A stretch of 64,000 nucleotides of DNA, from NCBI RefSeq assembly GCF_008629695.1, contig NZ_VWSH01000001.1, positions 1,329,990 to 1,393,989 of the forward strand, written 5' to 3'. The notes under the pieces were generated by a model. That model saw only the letters and a program-made list of their open reading frames with translations, was not told the DNA's origin and did no database searches. The translations under genes were made by a program, and so were the position numbers. This DNA comes from Taibaiella lutea (GTDB lineage Bacteria; Bacteroidota; Bacteroidia; Chitinophagales; Chitinophagaceae). This document shows, piece by piece, positions 45,024-54,575 of the stretch (the first letter of the stretch is position 1; every line of letters begins with the position of its first letter).

Positions 45024-46409
45024 CTATATAGAATCAGCTAAAACATTTGCCAATTGCATTAAATTGACCGTTTCCTGCTCACCACTTATCATATTTTTCA
45101 ATTTAATTACATTGTCTTTCATTTCAGATTCACCAACAATACCTACAAATGGAACATTCCTTTTATCGGCATACTTCATTTGTTTGTCAAATTTGGCTTT
45201 ATCCGGATAATATTCTGCTGCAATACCACTTTTACGCAATTCATTTACATAACCCAGGATAGCTGTTTCAGCAGCCGGCTCAATATTTACAAATATAATT
45301 TTTGTAGAAGACGATAATTGTTCAGGAAAAAGGTTCAATTCTTCCATTACATCATAAATCCTGTCAACGCCAAAAGAAATACCTACGCCGGAAAGTCCTT
45401 TCAAACCAAACAGACCTGTCAAATCATCATAACGGCCACCGCCGCCAATGCTGCCCATTTTTACAGCATTAGTGGTGACTTCTGCAATAATGCCTGTATA
45501 ATAATTCAGCCCCCTTGCCAGCGTAAAGTCAATCACGACATTGCTATTCCAGTTTTTATCGGCCAATTGATTATGATACGCCAATGTGGTCCGCAATTCC
45601 TGAATGCCTGTTTGCGCTATTTCACTTGAAGCCAGTAATTGGCTCATTTGTATTAGTTGCGATTCAGCATCACCGGTAATATTCAGATAATTATTGATAA
45701 AATTCAACTTGTCTTCGGTAATTCCCCTTTGTAATAATTCTTTTTGCACACCATCCATTCCGATTTTGTCCAATTTATCAATAGCAACGGTTATATCGGT
45801 CAATAATCCGGATGCACCACAACATTCTGCCAATCCTGCCAGGACTTTACGACTATTAATTTTAACTTCGATTCCGGGGACACTCATTTTATGAAACGCC
45901 CCCTGGTATATGCATAACAATTCAGATTCATTTATTAGGGAATCAGAACCAACCACATCTGCATCGCATTGCCAGAATTCACGATAACGGCCTTTCTGAG
46001 GCCTGTCGGCACGCCAAACCGGCTGCATCTGGTATCTCCTGAACGGAAAAGCAAGATCATTCTGGTGCATGACAACATAACGGGCAAAAGGGATGGTTAA
46101 GTCATAACGCAAGGCGCGCTCCGTTAGATCGGGACTGTTCTTTCCTTCCAGTACTTTTTCAAAGCCTATTTTCGCTTTTTCCTGATTCTTGGGATCATTT
46201 AATCCATTATTAATAATTTTGAAAATCAAACGATCGCCTTCTTCCCCATATTTACCCATCAAGGTTGTCAGATTTTCCATAGAAGGTGTTTCAAGCGGCT
46301 GATAACCATATAATTCAAAAATAGCTCTGATGGTATTTAATATATATTGTCTTCTTCTGACTACTTCCGGCGAAAAATCACGGGTGCCTTGCGGAATAGA
46401 TGGCTTCAT
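45024..46409 (-). CDS. hisS: Histidyl-tRNA synthetase
   Basis: This class II synthetase of 461 residues has KPSIPQGTRDFSPEVV at the start, LRYDLTIPFARYV (motif 2 region), RRYQMQPVWRADRPQKGRYREFWQCD, TLARGLNYYTG and GGGGRYDDLTGLFG with GVGISFGVDRIYDVM (motif 3). The C-terminal anticodon-binding domain includes AAEYYPDKAKFDKQMKYADK. A TACTTTTG box on the minus strand (46452-46445) lies just upstream and may be the promoter, placing it right at the end of the preceding phosphatase gene. Confidence 0.96.
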   Translation of the reverse strand: MKPSIPQGTRDFSPEVVRRRQYILNTIRAIFELYGYQPLETPSMENLTTLMGKYGEEGDRLIFKIINNGLNDPKNQEKAKIGFEKVLEGKNSPDLTERALRYDLTIPFARYVVMHQNDLAFPFRRYQMQPVWRADRPQKGRYREFWQCDADVVGSDSLINESELLCIYQGAFHKMSVPGIEVKINSRKVLAGLAECCGASGLLTDITVAIDKLDKIGMDGVQKELLQRGITEDKLNFINNYLNITGDAESQLIQMSQLLASSEIAQTGIQELRTTLAYHNQLADKNWNSNVVIDFTLARGLNYYTGIIAEVTTNAVKMGSIGGGGRYDDLTGLFGLKGLSGVGISFGVDRIYDVMEELNLFPEQLSSSTKIIFVNIEPAAETAILGYVNELRKSGIAAEYYPDKAKFDKQMKYADKRNVPFVGIVGESEMKDNVIKLKNMISGEQETVNLMQLANVLADSI

Positions 46410-46453
46410 TGTAAGGATAATTAATGTAAAAAATAAAGGGGAGGCAAAAGTAT

Positions 46454-46921
46454 TTAAAATAGCTCAGATTTATATTTTGCCACGATTTTTTCACAAGTTT
46501 TGTTAATTAAATCATAAACTATTACATAATCCTCTTCCTCTCCATACCAGGGATCCGGTACAGATCGGTTCTCGCTCGGATATAATTCGTTAAGAAACAG
46601 TGATACTTTATTTTCATCAAAACTGCTACCAGCCTGATGTTTCACAATATTCATTACATCTTTTGACATGCAATAAATTTTATCAAATAATTTAAAATCC
46701 TCCACAACAAATTGTCTCGCTTTTTGTTGAGAGATGTCGACGTGATATTTCTGGCATATTTTTTGCGAGTAAGGATGAGGTGGCTCGCCAACATGATAAC
46801 TTTCGGTACCTGCAGAATCAACCATCCAATTAAGGTGGTTTATTTGAATCATATTTTTCATAATACCTTCTGCAATAGGAGAACGACAAATGTTGCCGAG
46901 ACAAACCATTAAAATGCGCAT
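46454..46921 (-). CDS. Low-molecular-weight protein-tyrosine phosphatase
   Basis: The 155-residue enzyme begins MRILMVCLGNICRSPIAEG, which contains the C-x5-R phosphate loop (Cys7, Arg13). It has VPDPWYGEEEDY with the general-acid Asp of the DPW motif. In bacteria these phosphatases often act on tyrosine kinases of polysaccharide export. It is divergent from the CapD-type gene at 47162, which fits a polysaccharide link but does not prove it. Confidence 0.93.
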   Translation of the reverse strand: MRILMVCLGNICRSPIAEGIMKNMIQINHLNWMVDSAGTESYHVGEPPHPYSQKICQKYHVDISQQKARQFVVEDFKLFDKIYCMSKDVMNIVKHQAGSSFDENKVSLFLNELYPSENRSVPDPWYGEEEDYVIVYDLINKTCEKIVAKYKSELF

Positions 46922-47161
46922 TACTATTTAAATTTTATTTATGAAAACCTCACAATTGTTTATTAATTGTCCATTATCGACAATCCTGACAAAAAACAAA
47001 AATCTACTTTTACTTCATTCAGAATTGATAACAAACACTATATAATTAAATAAAAAAACGTAGAATAATTAGGAGAAAATGAAATGAAATTTATCTAATT
47101 TATTGTAAAATAACTGAATTTATATCTTTACATTTGCTTCATAATTCAAGACAGATTCCCT

Positions 47162-49090
47162 ATGGCCACTCAAAGAATACGTCTCGCCCCCAGATGGATC
47201 ATATTCCTCATTGATTTAGGTTGTTGTGTTTTAGCGATGTCCGCGGCATTCCTTCTGCGTCTGAATTTTAACATTAATGAAATCAATCATTATCCATTAC
47301 CTAAAATATTAGCAATTACATTAGCTGTAAATGCTTGCTTATTAATTGCATTTAAAACATATGCCGGCATTGTACGTTATACTTCCGTTGAAGATACAGG
47401 AAGAATTCTGTCTGTAAACACATTAGTATGTTTAATATTTTTACTGATAGAAAACATTTACCCAAAAAGTGTCAATACCGGCAGCGCTGCTCTGTTTCCG
47501 GCATCCGTACTCTTAATATACTTCCTTTCAATAAATTTTTTATTGATTATTTATCGTCTGTTTGTAAAAAGGGCCTTTCATTATTTGTTTTCCGTTCGCA
47601 AAAAATCAATTAAGGCAGTTATTTACAGCGCTGGTTTTGAAGGAATTCTTGCAAAGAAAATGATTACGGATAATCAACGTTCCGATATTAAAATTATTTC
47701 TTTTATTGAAGACAACGAAAGGCTTATCGGCAAAATAATTGAAACAACTTCGGTTGTCAGGGCTAATAAAGCCAATATGGAAAGACTTAGCCGAGAAGGT
47801 GTGGAATTATTGATTATTGCCGATCCTTATATTAAAAAGCAACGCTTAAATGATCTGGTTGATATTTGTCTGGAGCTTAACATCAGGATTCAACAGGTTC
47901 CTTCAAGTGAAAAATGGATTAACAATACGCTTGAGCCCGATCAACTGAAAAATGTAAACATTGAACAGTTATTGGAAAGAGATATTATTAAAATAAAGAA
48001 CGAACAGGTAGGTAAAGAAATCAGAGGTAAAAAAGTATTGGTAACAGGGGCAGCAGGTTCAATAGGAAGTGAAATTGTCAGTCAGTTATTACAATATAAT
48101 CCGGCAATTATTATTGCCTGTGATGTAGCTGAAACTCCTTTACATGAGTTAAGTATTTCATTGGATCATGAAGCAAAAGTGAAAACCTTTATCGGTGATA
48201 TTTGTGACAGAATAAGGATGGAGCAGATATTTGAAATTTATGCTCCTGATATTGTTTATCATGCAGCTGCATATAAGCATGTGCCGTTAATGGAAGAGCA
48301 TCCTTCCGCCGCTATTCTGAACAATGTATCAGGAACAAAAATATTGGCGGAATTATCTGTTGCCTATAATGTTGAAAAATTTGTCATGGTTTCAACAGAC
48401 AAAGCTGTTAACCCTACAAATGTAATGGGCGCTTCGAAAAGGGTTTGTGAAATCTTCATTCAATCTCTTTACAAAAACATTGCAGTTACCCAGCATAAAT
48501 CAGGTAATTCCAAAGCCCAGCCAAGAGTTACCAAATTTATCACTACACGCTTCGGAAATGTATTAGGTTCCAATGGCTCTGTTATTCCATTGTTTAAAAA
48601 ACAACTGGAAGAAGGTGGCCCATTGAAAGTAACACATCCTGAAATTACCCGTTATTTCATGACTATTCCCGAGGCTTGTCAATTGGTTTTGGAAGCCGGC
48701 GCGATGGGTAAAGGTGGCGAAATATTTGTTTTTGATATGGGAAGCCCGGTGAAAATTGTTGATTTGGCTAAAAAGATGATTCGCCTTGCAGGCAAAGAAC
48801 CTGAAAGAGATATTGCAATTGAATTTACAGGTTTGCGTCCGGGTGAAAAATTATATGAAGAGCTGCTTAATAATGCAGAAAACACCATGCCGACCTATCA
48901 TGAAAAAATATTGATTGCCAACGTAAGGGAATATGATTTCGCTACTATTCACAACGACATCAATAACTTAATAGACCTGGCGCAAAAACATTTCTTAATG
49001 GAGACAGTGATTAAAATAAAAGAAATTGTTCCGGAATTCATCAGCAACAATTCCATTTATCAAAAACTGGATATACCACCGGGAAAATAA
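47162..49090 (+). CDS. CapD/WbpM-type nucleotide-sugar 4,6-dehydratase/epimerase
   Basis: The 642-residue membrane protein has four N-terminal transmembrane helices (within residues 13-133), a CoA-binding-like domain (about 145-270) and a short-chain dehydrogenase domain. The latter carries KKVLVTGAAGSIGSEIVSQL near 290, DIVYHAAAYKHVPLMEEHP near 365 and STDKAVNPTNVMGASKRVCE near 410. In this family the catalytic Tyr is replaced, here by Met in the MGASK segment. It makes UDP-linked 6-deoxy-4-keto sugars for surface polysaccharide or glycan synthesis. A TACATTTG box lies at 47129-47136. Confidence 0.92.
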   Translation: MATQRIRLAPRWIIFLIDLGCCVLAMSAAFLLRLNFNINEINHYPLPKILAITLAVNACLLIAFKTYAGIVRYTSVEDTGRILSVNTLVCLIFLLIENIYPKSVNTGSAALFPASVLLIYFLSINFLLIIYRLFVKRAFHYLFSVRKKSIKAVIYSAGFEGILAKKMITDNQRSDIKIISFIEDNERLIGKIIETTSVVRANKANMERLSREGVELLIIADPYIKKQRLNDLVDICLELNIRIQQVPSSEKWINNTLEPDQLKNVNIEQLLERDIIKIKNEQVGKEIRGKKVLVTGAAGSIGSEIVSQLLQYNPAIIIACDVAETPLHELSISLDHEAKVKTFIGDICDRIRMEQIFEIYAPDIVYHAAAYKHVPLMEEHPSAAILNNVSGTKILAELSVAYNVEKFVMVSTDKAVNPTNVMGASKRVCEIFIQSLYKNIAVTQHKSGNSKAQPRVTKFITTRFGNVLGSNGSVIPLFKKQLEEGGPLKVTHPEITRYFMTIPEACQLVLEAGAMGKGGEIFVFDMGSPVKIVDLAKKMIRLAGKEPERDIAIEFTGLRPGEKLYEELLNNAENTMPTYHEKILIANVREYDFATIHNDINNLIDLAQKHFLMETVIKIKEIVPEFISNNSIYQKLDIPPGK

Positions 49091-49105
49091 TTTTCTTTAA
49101 GATTT

Positions 49106-49140
49106 AAAAAAGGCAATTCTATGATAGAGTTGCCTTTTTT
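49106..49140. terminator. Bidirectional terminator between convergent genes
   Basis: A 15-bp stem (49106-49120 with 49126-49140, one wobble) has A6 and T6 outer arms and a 5-nt loop. It lies between the CapD-type gene and the convergent TonB-C gene. Confidence 0.85.
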
Positions 49141-49143
49141 AAA

Positions 49144-49584
49144 TTACCTGTCTATCTTAAACACAACAGGCAATACCTGTAAAGTCCTTATTGGCTTTCC
49201 TTTTAATAAAGCCGGATGCCACAAAGGCATTTGTTTTATTACACGGAGCGCTTCTGCACCACAACCTGCAACAAGATCCCTTACAATTCTGATATCTTCT
49301 ATTTTACCTTTCTCTGTTATAATAAAAGATAAAAACACCCGTCCCTCAATTCCATCTTCTTTAGCTTGTTCCGGATACCTGAGATTATCAGTAAGATATT
49401 TCTTTAATTGCTCTTTGCCACCGGGAAATTCGGCATCTCTAATATTAGCCGTTTTCTTTGAAGATTGTTCCTTACTAATGCGTTTTTGTGCATGGACAGG
49501 CACAGAGAGACTCAATGCTATGGCAAATAAAAATACACATAGCGGCAAAGACCGTAATTTAGAATGGAATGTAGCTTTAGTCAT
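49144..49584 (-). CDS. TonB C-terminal-domain periplasmic protein
   Basis: The 146-residue protein has a signal peptide (LPLCVFLFAIALSLSVPVHAQ). A TonB C-terminal domain follows (DAEFPGGKEQLKKYLTDNLR, YPEQAKEDGIEGRVFLSFII, GKIEDIRIVRDLVAGCGAEA, IKQMPLWHPALLKGKPI). Without a retained membrane anchor or Pro-rich spacer, it is not a classical energy transducer. The ATG at 49584 overlaps the upstream TGA by one base (TGATG), which indicates translational coupling with the Cys-rich membrane protein gene. The pair probably works together, in a role that is not known. Confidence 0.82.
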   Translation of the reverse strand: MTKATFHSKLRSLPLCVFLFAIALSLSVPVHAQKRISKEQSSKKTANIRDAEFPGGKEQLKKYLTDNLRYPEQAKEDGIEGRVFLSFIITEKGKIEDIRIVRDLVAGCGAEALRVIKQMPLWHPALLKGKPIRTLQVLPVVFKIDR

Positions 49585-50402
49585 CAATGCTTTTTCTTTT
49601 TAAAAATATTTTTGATGCGTTGAAAAAAGCTCGGTCTTTCGATTTTTATGACCATATCACCACTTGTAGAATTTTCTCTTAAATAAATTCCCCCAGCTAC
49701 AGGTGGACCATATGGTATCTCCATAATAAAAGGCTCCATCTCAGAAAACGGATAACGATAAAGTTGTATCTCCTTTTGTTGTTCACCTTCATCAAACGTA
49801 ACATATTCTTCTCTGATAATAGTCCCTGCTATTTCAGGAGAAGCGCTTGGCTGATAGTTTGCACTTATAATAATTTTCTTTCCCTGAAAAGAATCAGGCA
49901 GTACAAATTGAAAATGTCCTTCTGCATCTGAATATTTCACATAGCTTATTCCTGAAACGGTGATTTCCATACCTGTTAAAGGTTTCTTTGTATTAAAATC
50001 CTGAATACGTCCCTTGATGATCAATTTCCTGCCATCTCCGGTATTTGTGTGAGCAGTTTGTTCTATGGATGAAACAGGCAGCTTTTGGCCGAAAGAATTG
50101 TTTACCAATGTTTGCAATAAGATAAATGATGCAGCGACTTTTGAAATAACAAATAAAAAAGGGCCTGATGATTTCTCTCTGGCAATAGCTATTGGCCGGT
50201 TCAATTGCGATTCATCAAATCTTCCGCAAGCCCTGCTGCCAGTATTGCTGATAATCTTTATCAGTTCGGAATCAGTCATGTGACTGAAATCAATTACTAT
50301 CTTTTCACAACTTGTACAGAAGCGTCCGCAGGCATTGGGCTTCATTCCTTCCCAATTTTCGTGGCAGGGTTCGGGTATTTGAATAATTACAGACCTGGAC
50401 AT
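49584..50402 (-). CDS. Membrane protein with Cys-rich N-terminus and CarboxypepD-like domain
   Basis: The 272-residue protein has an N-terminal cytoplasmic-looking domain with Cys13, Cys25, Cys29, Cys32 and Cys59 (PCHENWEGMKPNACGRFCTS, DFSHMTDSELIKIIS, ACGRFDESQLNRPIA). One transmembrane helix follows (near 82-100), then a carboxypeptidase-regulatory-like beta-sandwich (IIKGRIQDFNTKKPLTGMEI, YSDAEGHFQFVLPDSF) and a basic tail. Proteins with this N-terminus recur in Bacteroidota, as far as I recall, without known function. Metal or iron-sulfur binding by the cysteines is an inference. It is coupled to the TonB-C gene. Confidence 0.72.
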   Translation of the reverse strand: MSRSVIIQIPEPCHENWEGMKPNACGRFCTSCEKIVIDFSHMTDSELIKIISNTGSRACGRFDESQLNRPIAIAREKSSGPFLFVISKVAASFILLQTLVNNSFGQKLPVSSIEQTAHTNTGDGRKLIIKGRIQDFNTKKPLTGMEITVSGISYVKYSDAEGHFQFVLPDSFQGKKIIISANYQPSASPEIAGTIIREEYVTFDEGEQQKEIQLYRYPFSEMEPFIMEIPYGPPVAGGIYLRENSTSGDMVIKIERPSFFQRIKNIFKKKKH

Positions 50403-50465
50403 GTTAAGCAGACTGATTTTCTTTAAGACATTACTTTATACGATAGACGAGATTTCTTTACTTTC

Positions 50466-50900
50466 TCAGACCAAAGCCTTTGTCATTTTCTTATGAGGCA
50501 ACCCCACTTCATAAAAAATTTCTCCCACAGTAAAGTAACCAAGCTTTTCATAAAAAGGAACAGCCGTTTGGCGGGCATGTAAAATGATATTCTTTTTGCC
50601 AAGTTGAATAGCATATAATTCCGCAGCCTCGATTAACCTTCTGCCAATTTGCTTTCCCTGTTCGTTTATATCAACAGCCATTTGCCTTAACTTAAAAGTT
50701 TCAACATCGTAATGTTGCATCAATACACAACCTTTAACGGTTTGTTCTTCTTCAAAAACAAAAATCAATTGATCCGTTTCAGCAGCCAAATCATCATCAT
50801 AAATATTCAGACCCAAAGGAGCTCTCAGTATTCTTTGCCTTAATTGAATTACTTGTTGATAGAAAGGATGGTCAGTTGCAATAATCAGAATGGAATGCAT
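50466..50900 (-). CDS. GNAT-family N-acetyltransferase
   Basis: The 144-residue enzyme has the GNAT core: FKLRQMAVDINEQGKQIGRR holds the acetyl-CoA loop (Q/RxxGxG/A form) near 85-92. IILHARQTAVPFYEKLGYFTVG forms the later strand and helix (motif B) before the C-terminus. It resembles ElaA/YjcF-like acetyltransferases, whose substrates are unknown. It lies 63 bp upstream of the Cys-rich membrane protein gene on the same strand and may share its transcript. Confidence 0.88.
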   Translation of the reverse strand: MHSILIIATDHPFYQQVIQLRQRILRAPLGLNIYDDDLAAETDQLIFVFEEEQTVKGCVLMQHYDVETFKLRQMAVDINEQGKQIGRRLIEAAELYAIQLGKKNIILHARQTAVPFYEKLGYFTVGEIFYEVGLPHKKMTKALV

Positions 50901-51162
50901 GAAAGCCTGTTTGGTTGAAGAATTAAAACTACAAAATAATAGGCTTTGAAGGGGAAATTATATTTTGAAAAATAACAAAGCCAACATCATAAATACCACA
51001 TAAGAATGGAAATTTTGAAGCCCTTCTATTATAAAAAAATAAAAATGTAGTATTTTGACAGAGAAATTTTGCTCCACAATGGGGAAAAGCGATGCTAATC
51101 ACCAACTTTTTGTTAAATATCAAGGTCTTATAAAGACCGCCATTAACCAAAAAACCATCCTT

Positions 51163-54100
51163 ATGAACCTGAAGTATATGCTCTCCTTTTGTATTTTATG
51201 GATTTATAGCAATGCCGTTTTTGCGGGACCCGGGCAAATAGATTTCGTACGGAATGAAAATCAATTCCCCAAAGAAGTACTCTTTAAGGCTGATCTGCCG
51301 GGTGGTGCAGTTTTTCTTACACAGCAAGGATTTACCTATAATTATTTCCAGCTTCAGGATCTTGAACACATTCATGACCGGATGCATGAAAAGCAAAATG
51401 TAGAAAATGATATTGTTCATTTTCATGCTTATCAGGTTTCCTTTGCGAATGCAAATACCAATCCTGCTATTGTTGAAGAAGATAAACAACCTTATTACAA
51501 CAATTATTTTTTAGGAAATGACGCTTCAAAATGGGCAAGTCATGTTCCATTATTCAAAAAAGTAACCTGGAAAAACATTTACAATGACATTGATGCGGTT
51601 GTTTACAGTAAAGGCGCCTCATTAAAATACGATTTTATCATCAGCCCTCAGGCCAATGCAGCGCAGATTATTTTAGACTATAAAGGCCTTACACCAACAA
51701 TCAACAAAGAGGGCGGATTAGTACTTAAAACTTCGGTAAATACGGTAATTGAACAAGCGCCTTATGCTTATCAAATAATAGATGGCAAAGAAGTAAAAAT
51801 CAATTGTAATTTCAAAAAAACATCTACAGGACAAATTACTTTTGAATTTCCGGATGGTTACAATAAAACTTTGCCACTTGTAATCGATCCCATTCTTGTC
51901 TTCAGCACTTTCAGCGGCAGTACAGCAATGACTTACGGGTTTAGCGCAACTTATGATTTGTCCGGAAGTTTATACGCAGGAGGAGAATGCTTCGCCGTAG
52001 GTTGGCCGGTTAGTTTGGGGGCTTATCAGGGGATATTTGGCGGCTCTGTGGATGATGGCATCAATAAATACAGCAGCGATGGTACAACCAGGATTTATTC
52101 TACTTATTATGGCGGCAGCTCGGTAGATTACCCCAATAATATGATGGTTAACCTCAATAATGAATTGGTTGTCAGCGGAGCCACGGGTTCTACAAATTTA
52201 CCTACCACTGCAGGCTGTTATGATAATACTTTTAATGGGCAAACAGACATTTATATTGCCCGTTTCAGCATGGATGGCAGTCAGTTAAAAGCAGCCACTT
52301 ACCTGGGTGGCAGTGGTAGTGATGGTACTAACTCATCGGTCCTTAGCCCTAATTATGGAGATGCCAACAGGGGCGAAGTGCTTACGGCAAATAATGGCCG
52401 TATTTTAATAGCCAATAGTTCCAGCTCGACTGATTTTCCTGTAACATCCAATGCTTATCAGTCTGCAAATGCAGGCGGCCAGGATGCGGTTGTTTGTGAA
52501 TTGGATTCCAACCTTACCACCTTGTATTACAGCACTTATTTTGGCGGAGTTTCAGAGGACGCAGCCTTATCATTAGTAATGAACAGCAGTAATCAGATTG
52601 TAATTTGTGGTGGAACCAGAAGTACAAATTTTCCTGTAACCAGCGGCTCTTACCTTGTCACACCTCAAGGCGGAACGGACGGATTTGTAAGCATATTAAG
52701 TCAGACAGGCGGACTCGTCCACTCCAGCTTTTTGGGAACTTCAACTTATGATCATGCTTACAAAGTACAAATAGATGAACTGGACAATGTTTATGTTTTA
52801 GGACAAACCACTAACACTTCTACTTTTCCGGTTTCTGCCGGAGCATTTAATGTTGCCAATGGTAATATTTTCATTCAGAAATTGAACCCCACGCTTTCCA
52901 CGTCATTATTATCAACAAGAATGGGAAATGCTACGGCAACGTTATTTGTACCGACTGCATTCATGCATGACGTTTGCGGCAATACCTATTTCAGTGGGTT
53001 TGACGCATCAAATAACAGTCCCCTTTCTGCTAATGCTTATCAAACAGCTCCGGGTAGTTTCTGGTTAGGTGCTTTAAGTCCGGACTTCACTACATTACTT
53101 TACGGTACTTTTTTTGGCCCGACCGGAACACATGTGGATGGCGGCACCAGTCGGTTTGATCCGTCAGGTATTATCTATCATTCCGCCTGTACTTCAAATA
53201 GCGCTTTCCCTACCACACCAACCGCTGTTTCTCCTACTAAACTGACCGGAAGCTGGGATATAGCCAGTTATAAATTCAATATGGAAGTGGGTGCTGTTTT
53301 AGCTGATTTTACATTGGCAAACAATGCAAATGATACCGGCTGTGCCGATTACCATGTCACCTTCGAGAATCTAAGCCAGGGCGCTACCAATTACTGGTGG
53401 GATTTCGGGAATGGAGATACCAGTATTCTTTCCAATCCTTCTTATACATTTCCGGAAGGGCCGCATACTATTACATTGGTTGCAAGCCGCGCCACAGGTT
53501 GTCATTTGAAAGATACCGCCACGATGGAAATCTTTGTAAAACCCGGTAACAAACCTTTGTTGCACCTTCGTGATACTTTTCTCTGCGACCCCGTTTCCCT
53601 TCAGTTAAACTCTAATGTCAGCAATATCAGTACAGCACTCAGTTTCCATTGGGAACCTACAAATGCTATCCTTACCAATCCCAATCAGCCATCAGTTATA
53701 GTTAATCCTTCACTTGCAACCGACTTTACGGTTTATGTAGATAACAATGCAACAAGCGAATGTGTAGATACTGCTATGGGAACGGTTCATATTACTTTAA
53801 AAGATTACAGTACTATGAAAGCCCTTCCCGCCGACACTATTATTTGTCCGGGAGATACAATTTTAATCACCGCTTACGGCGGGCATCAATATACATGGTC
53901 GCCCAATGAAAGAATGGAAGACCCGAATCTTGCTGCAACTCACGTTTGGCCGAATCAGGGAATGCTGTACATCGTTACAATTACAGATGACATGCTTTGT
54001 AAAACCGACAGGACCGTAAACATTCATATGGCGCCGCCTCCAACCATTTTCGCAGGTCTGGATCATGACATAAAACGCGGAGAATCCGCACAGATAAATG

Positions 54101-54534
54101 CAAATGCTATCGGTACTTTTTACTGGATGCCTGCAGGCGCTATTATTCCCGGAAATATTTTAAATCCTGTAGTTACGCCACAGGTAACCACAACCTATTA
54201 TCTCTATGTGACATCACCAACCGGCTGCTCCGCAATGGATTCGGTGACGGTAAATGTAACCAATGCTTTATTGCCTAACGCTTTCAGTCCAAACGGAGAC
54301 GGCACTAACGATATTTTTAAATTGGCTATTCAGGATGAACGCGTTCATCTGAAAGATTTTAGTGTTTACAATCGTTTTGGCCAGAGAGTATTCTTTACAA
54401 AAGATATCAACGAAGGATGGGATGGTTATTATAACAATAAAATAGCCGATTTAGGCGTCTATTTTTACTACGTAAACTATATTATAGGCGAAAAAACTTA
54501 TAACTTAAAAGGTGATGTCACGCTCATCCGGTAA
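51163..54534 (+). CDS. Large SBBP-repeat/PKD surface protein with CHU_C sorting domain
   Basis: The start at 51163 (MNLKYMLSFCILWIYSNAVFAG) is chosen for its signal peptide; the frame is open 36 codons upstream without one. The 1,123-residue protein begins with a DUF7948-like domain (FVRNENQFPKEVLFKADLPG). SBBP-type beta-propeller repeats follow (YSTYYGGSSVDYPNNM, AATYLGGSGSDGTNSS, YYSTYFGGVSEDAALS), then a PKD module (NYWWDFGNGDTSI) and Ig-like segments. The C-terminal gliding-motility-associated domain is LPNAFSPNGDGTNDIF, YNRFGQRVFF and LKGDVTLIR. It is inferred to be T9SS cargo at the cell surface; the role is unknown. Confidence 0.87.
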   Translation: MNLKYMLSFCILWIYSNAVFAGPGQIDFVRNENQFPKEVLFKADLPGGAVFLTQQGFTYNYFQLQDLEHIHDRMHEKQNVENDIVHFHAYQVSFANANTNPAIVEEDKQPYYNNYFLGNDASKWASHVPLFKKVTWKNIYNDIDAVVYSKGASLKYDFIISPQANAAQIILDYKGLTPTINKEGGLVLKTSVNTVIEQAPYAYQIIDGKEVKINCNFKKTSTGQITFEFPDGYNKTLPLVIDPILVFSTFSGSTAMTYGFSATYDLSGSLYAGGECFAVGWPVSLGAYQGIFGGSVDDGINKYSSDGTTRIYSTYYGGSSVDYPNNMMVNLNNELVVSGATGSTNLPTTAGCYDNTFNGQTDIYIARFSMDGSQLKAATYLGGSGSDGTNSSVLSPNYGDANRGEVLTANNGRILIANSSSSTDFPVTSNAYQSANAGGQDAVVCELDSNLTTLYYSTYFGGVSEDAALSLVMNSSNQIVICGGTRSTNFPVTSGSYLVTPQGGTDGFVSILSQTGGLVHSSFLGTSTYDHAYKVQIDELDNVYVLGQTTNTSTFPVSAGAFNVANGNIFIQKLNPTLSTSLLSTRMGNATATLFVPTAFMHDVCGNTYFSGFDASNNSPLSANAYQTAPGSFWLGALSPDFTTLLYGTFFGPTGTHVDGGTSRFDPSGIIYHSACTSNSAFPTTPTAVSPTKLTGSWDIASYKFNMEVGAVLADFTLANNANDTGCADYHVTFENLSQGATNYWWDFGNGDTSILSNPSYTFPEGPHTITLVASRATGCHLKDTATMEIFVKPGNKPLLHLRDTFLCDPVSLQLNSNVSNISTALSFHWEPTNAILTNPNQPSVIVNPSLATDFTVYVDNNATSECVDTAMGTVHITLKDYSTMKALPADTIICPGDTILITAYGGHQYTWSPNERMEDPNLAATHVWPNQGMLYIVTITDDMLCKTDRTVNIHMAPPPTIFAGLDHDIKRGESAQINANAIGTFYWMPAGAIIPGNILNPVVTPQVTTTYYLYVTSPTGCSAMDSVTVNVTNALLPNAFSPNGDGTNDIFKLAIQDERVHLKDFSVYNRFGQRVFFTKDINEGWDGYYNNKIADLGVYFYYVNYIIGEKTYNLKGDVTLIR

Positions 54535-54537
54535 TTT

Positions 54538-54571
54538 TTTGCTTCCATAAAAATATCCCCGCTTATCTTTG
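54538..54571 (+). promoter_or_regulatory. Candidate holB promoter
   Basis: TTTG (54538-54541) and TATCTTTG (54564-54571) are separated by 22 bp. The -7 box ends 4 bp before the holB ATG, so the transcript would be leaderless or nearly so. Confidence 0.55.
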
Positions 54572-54575
54572 TCGC

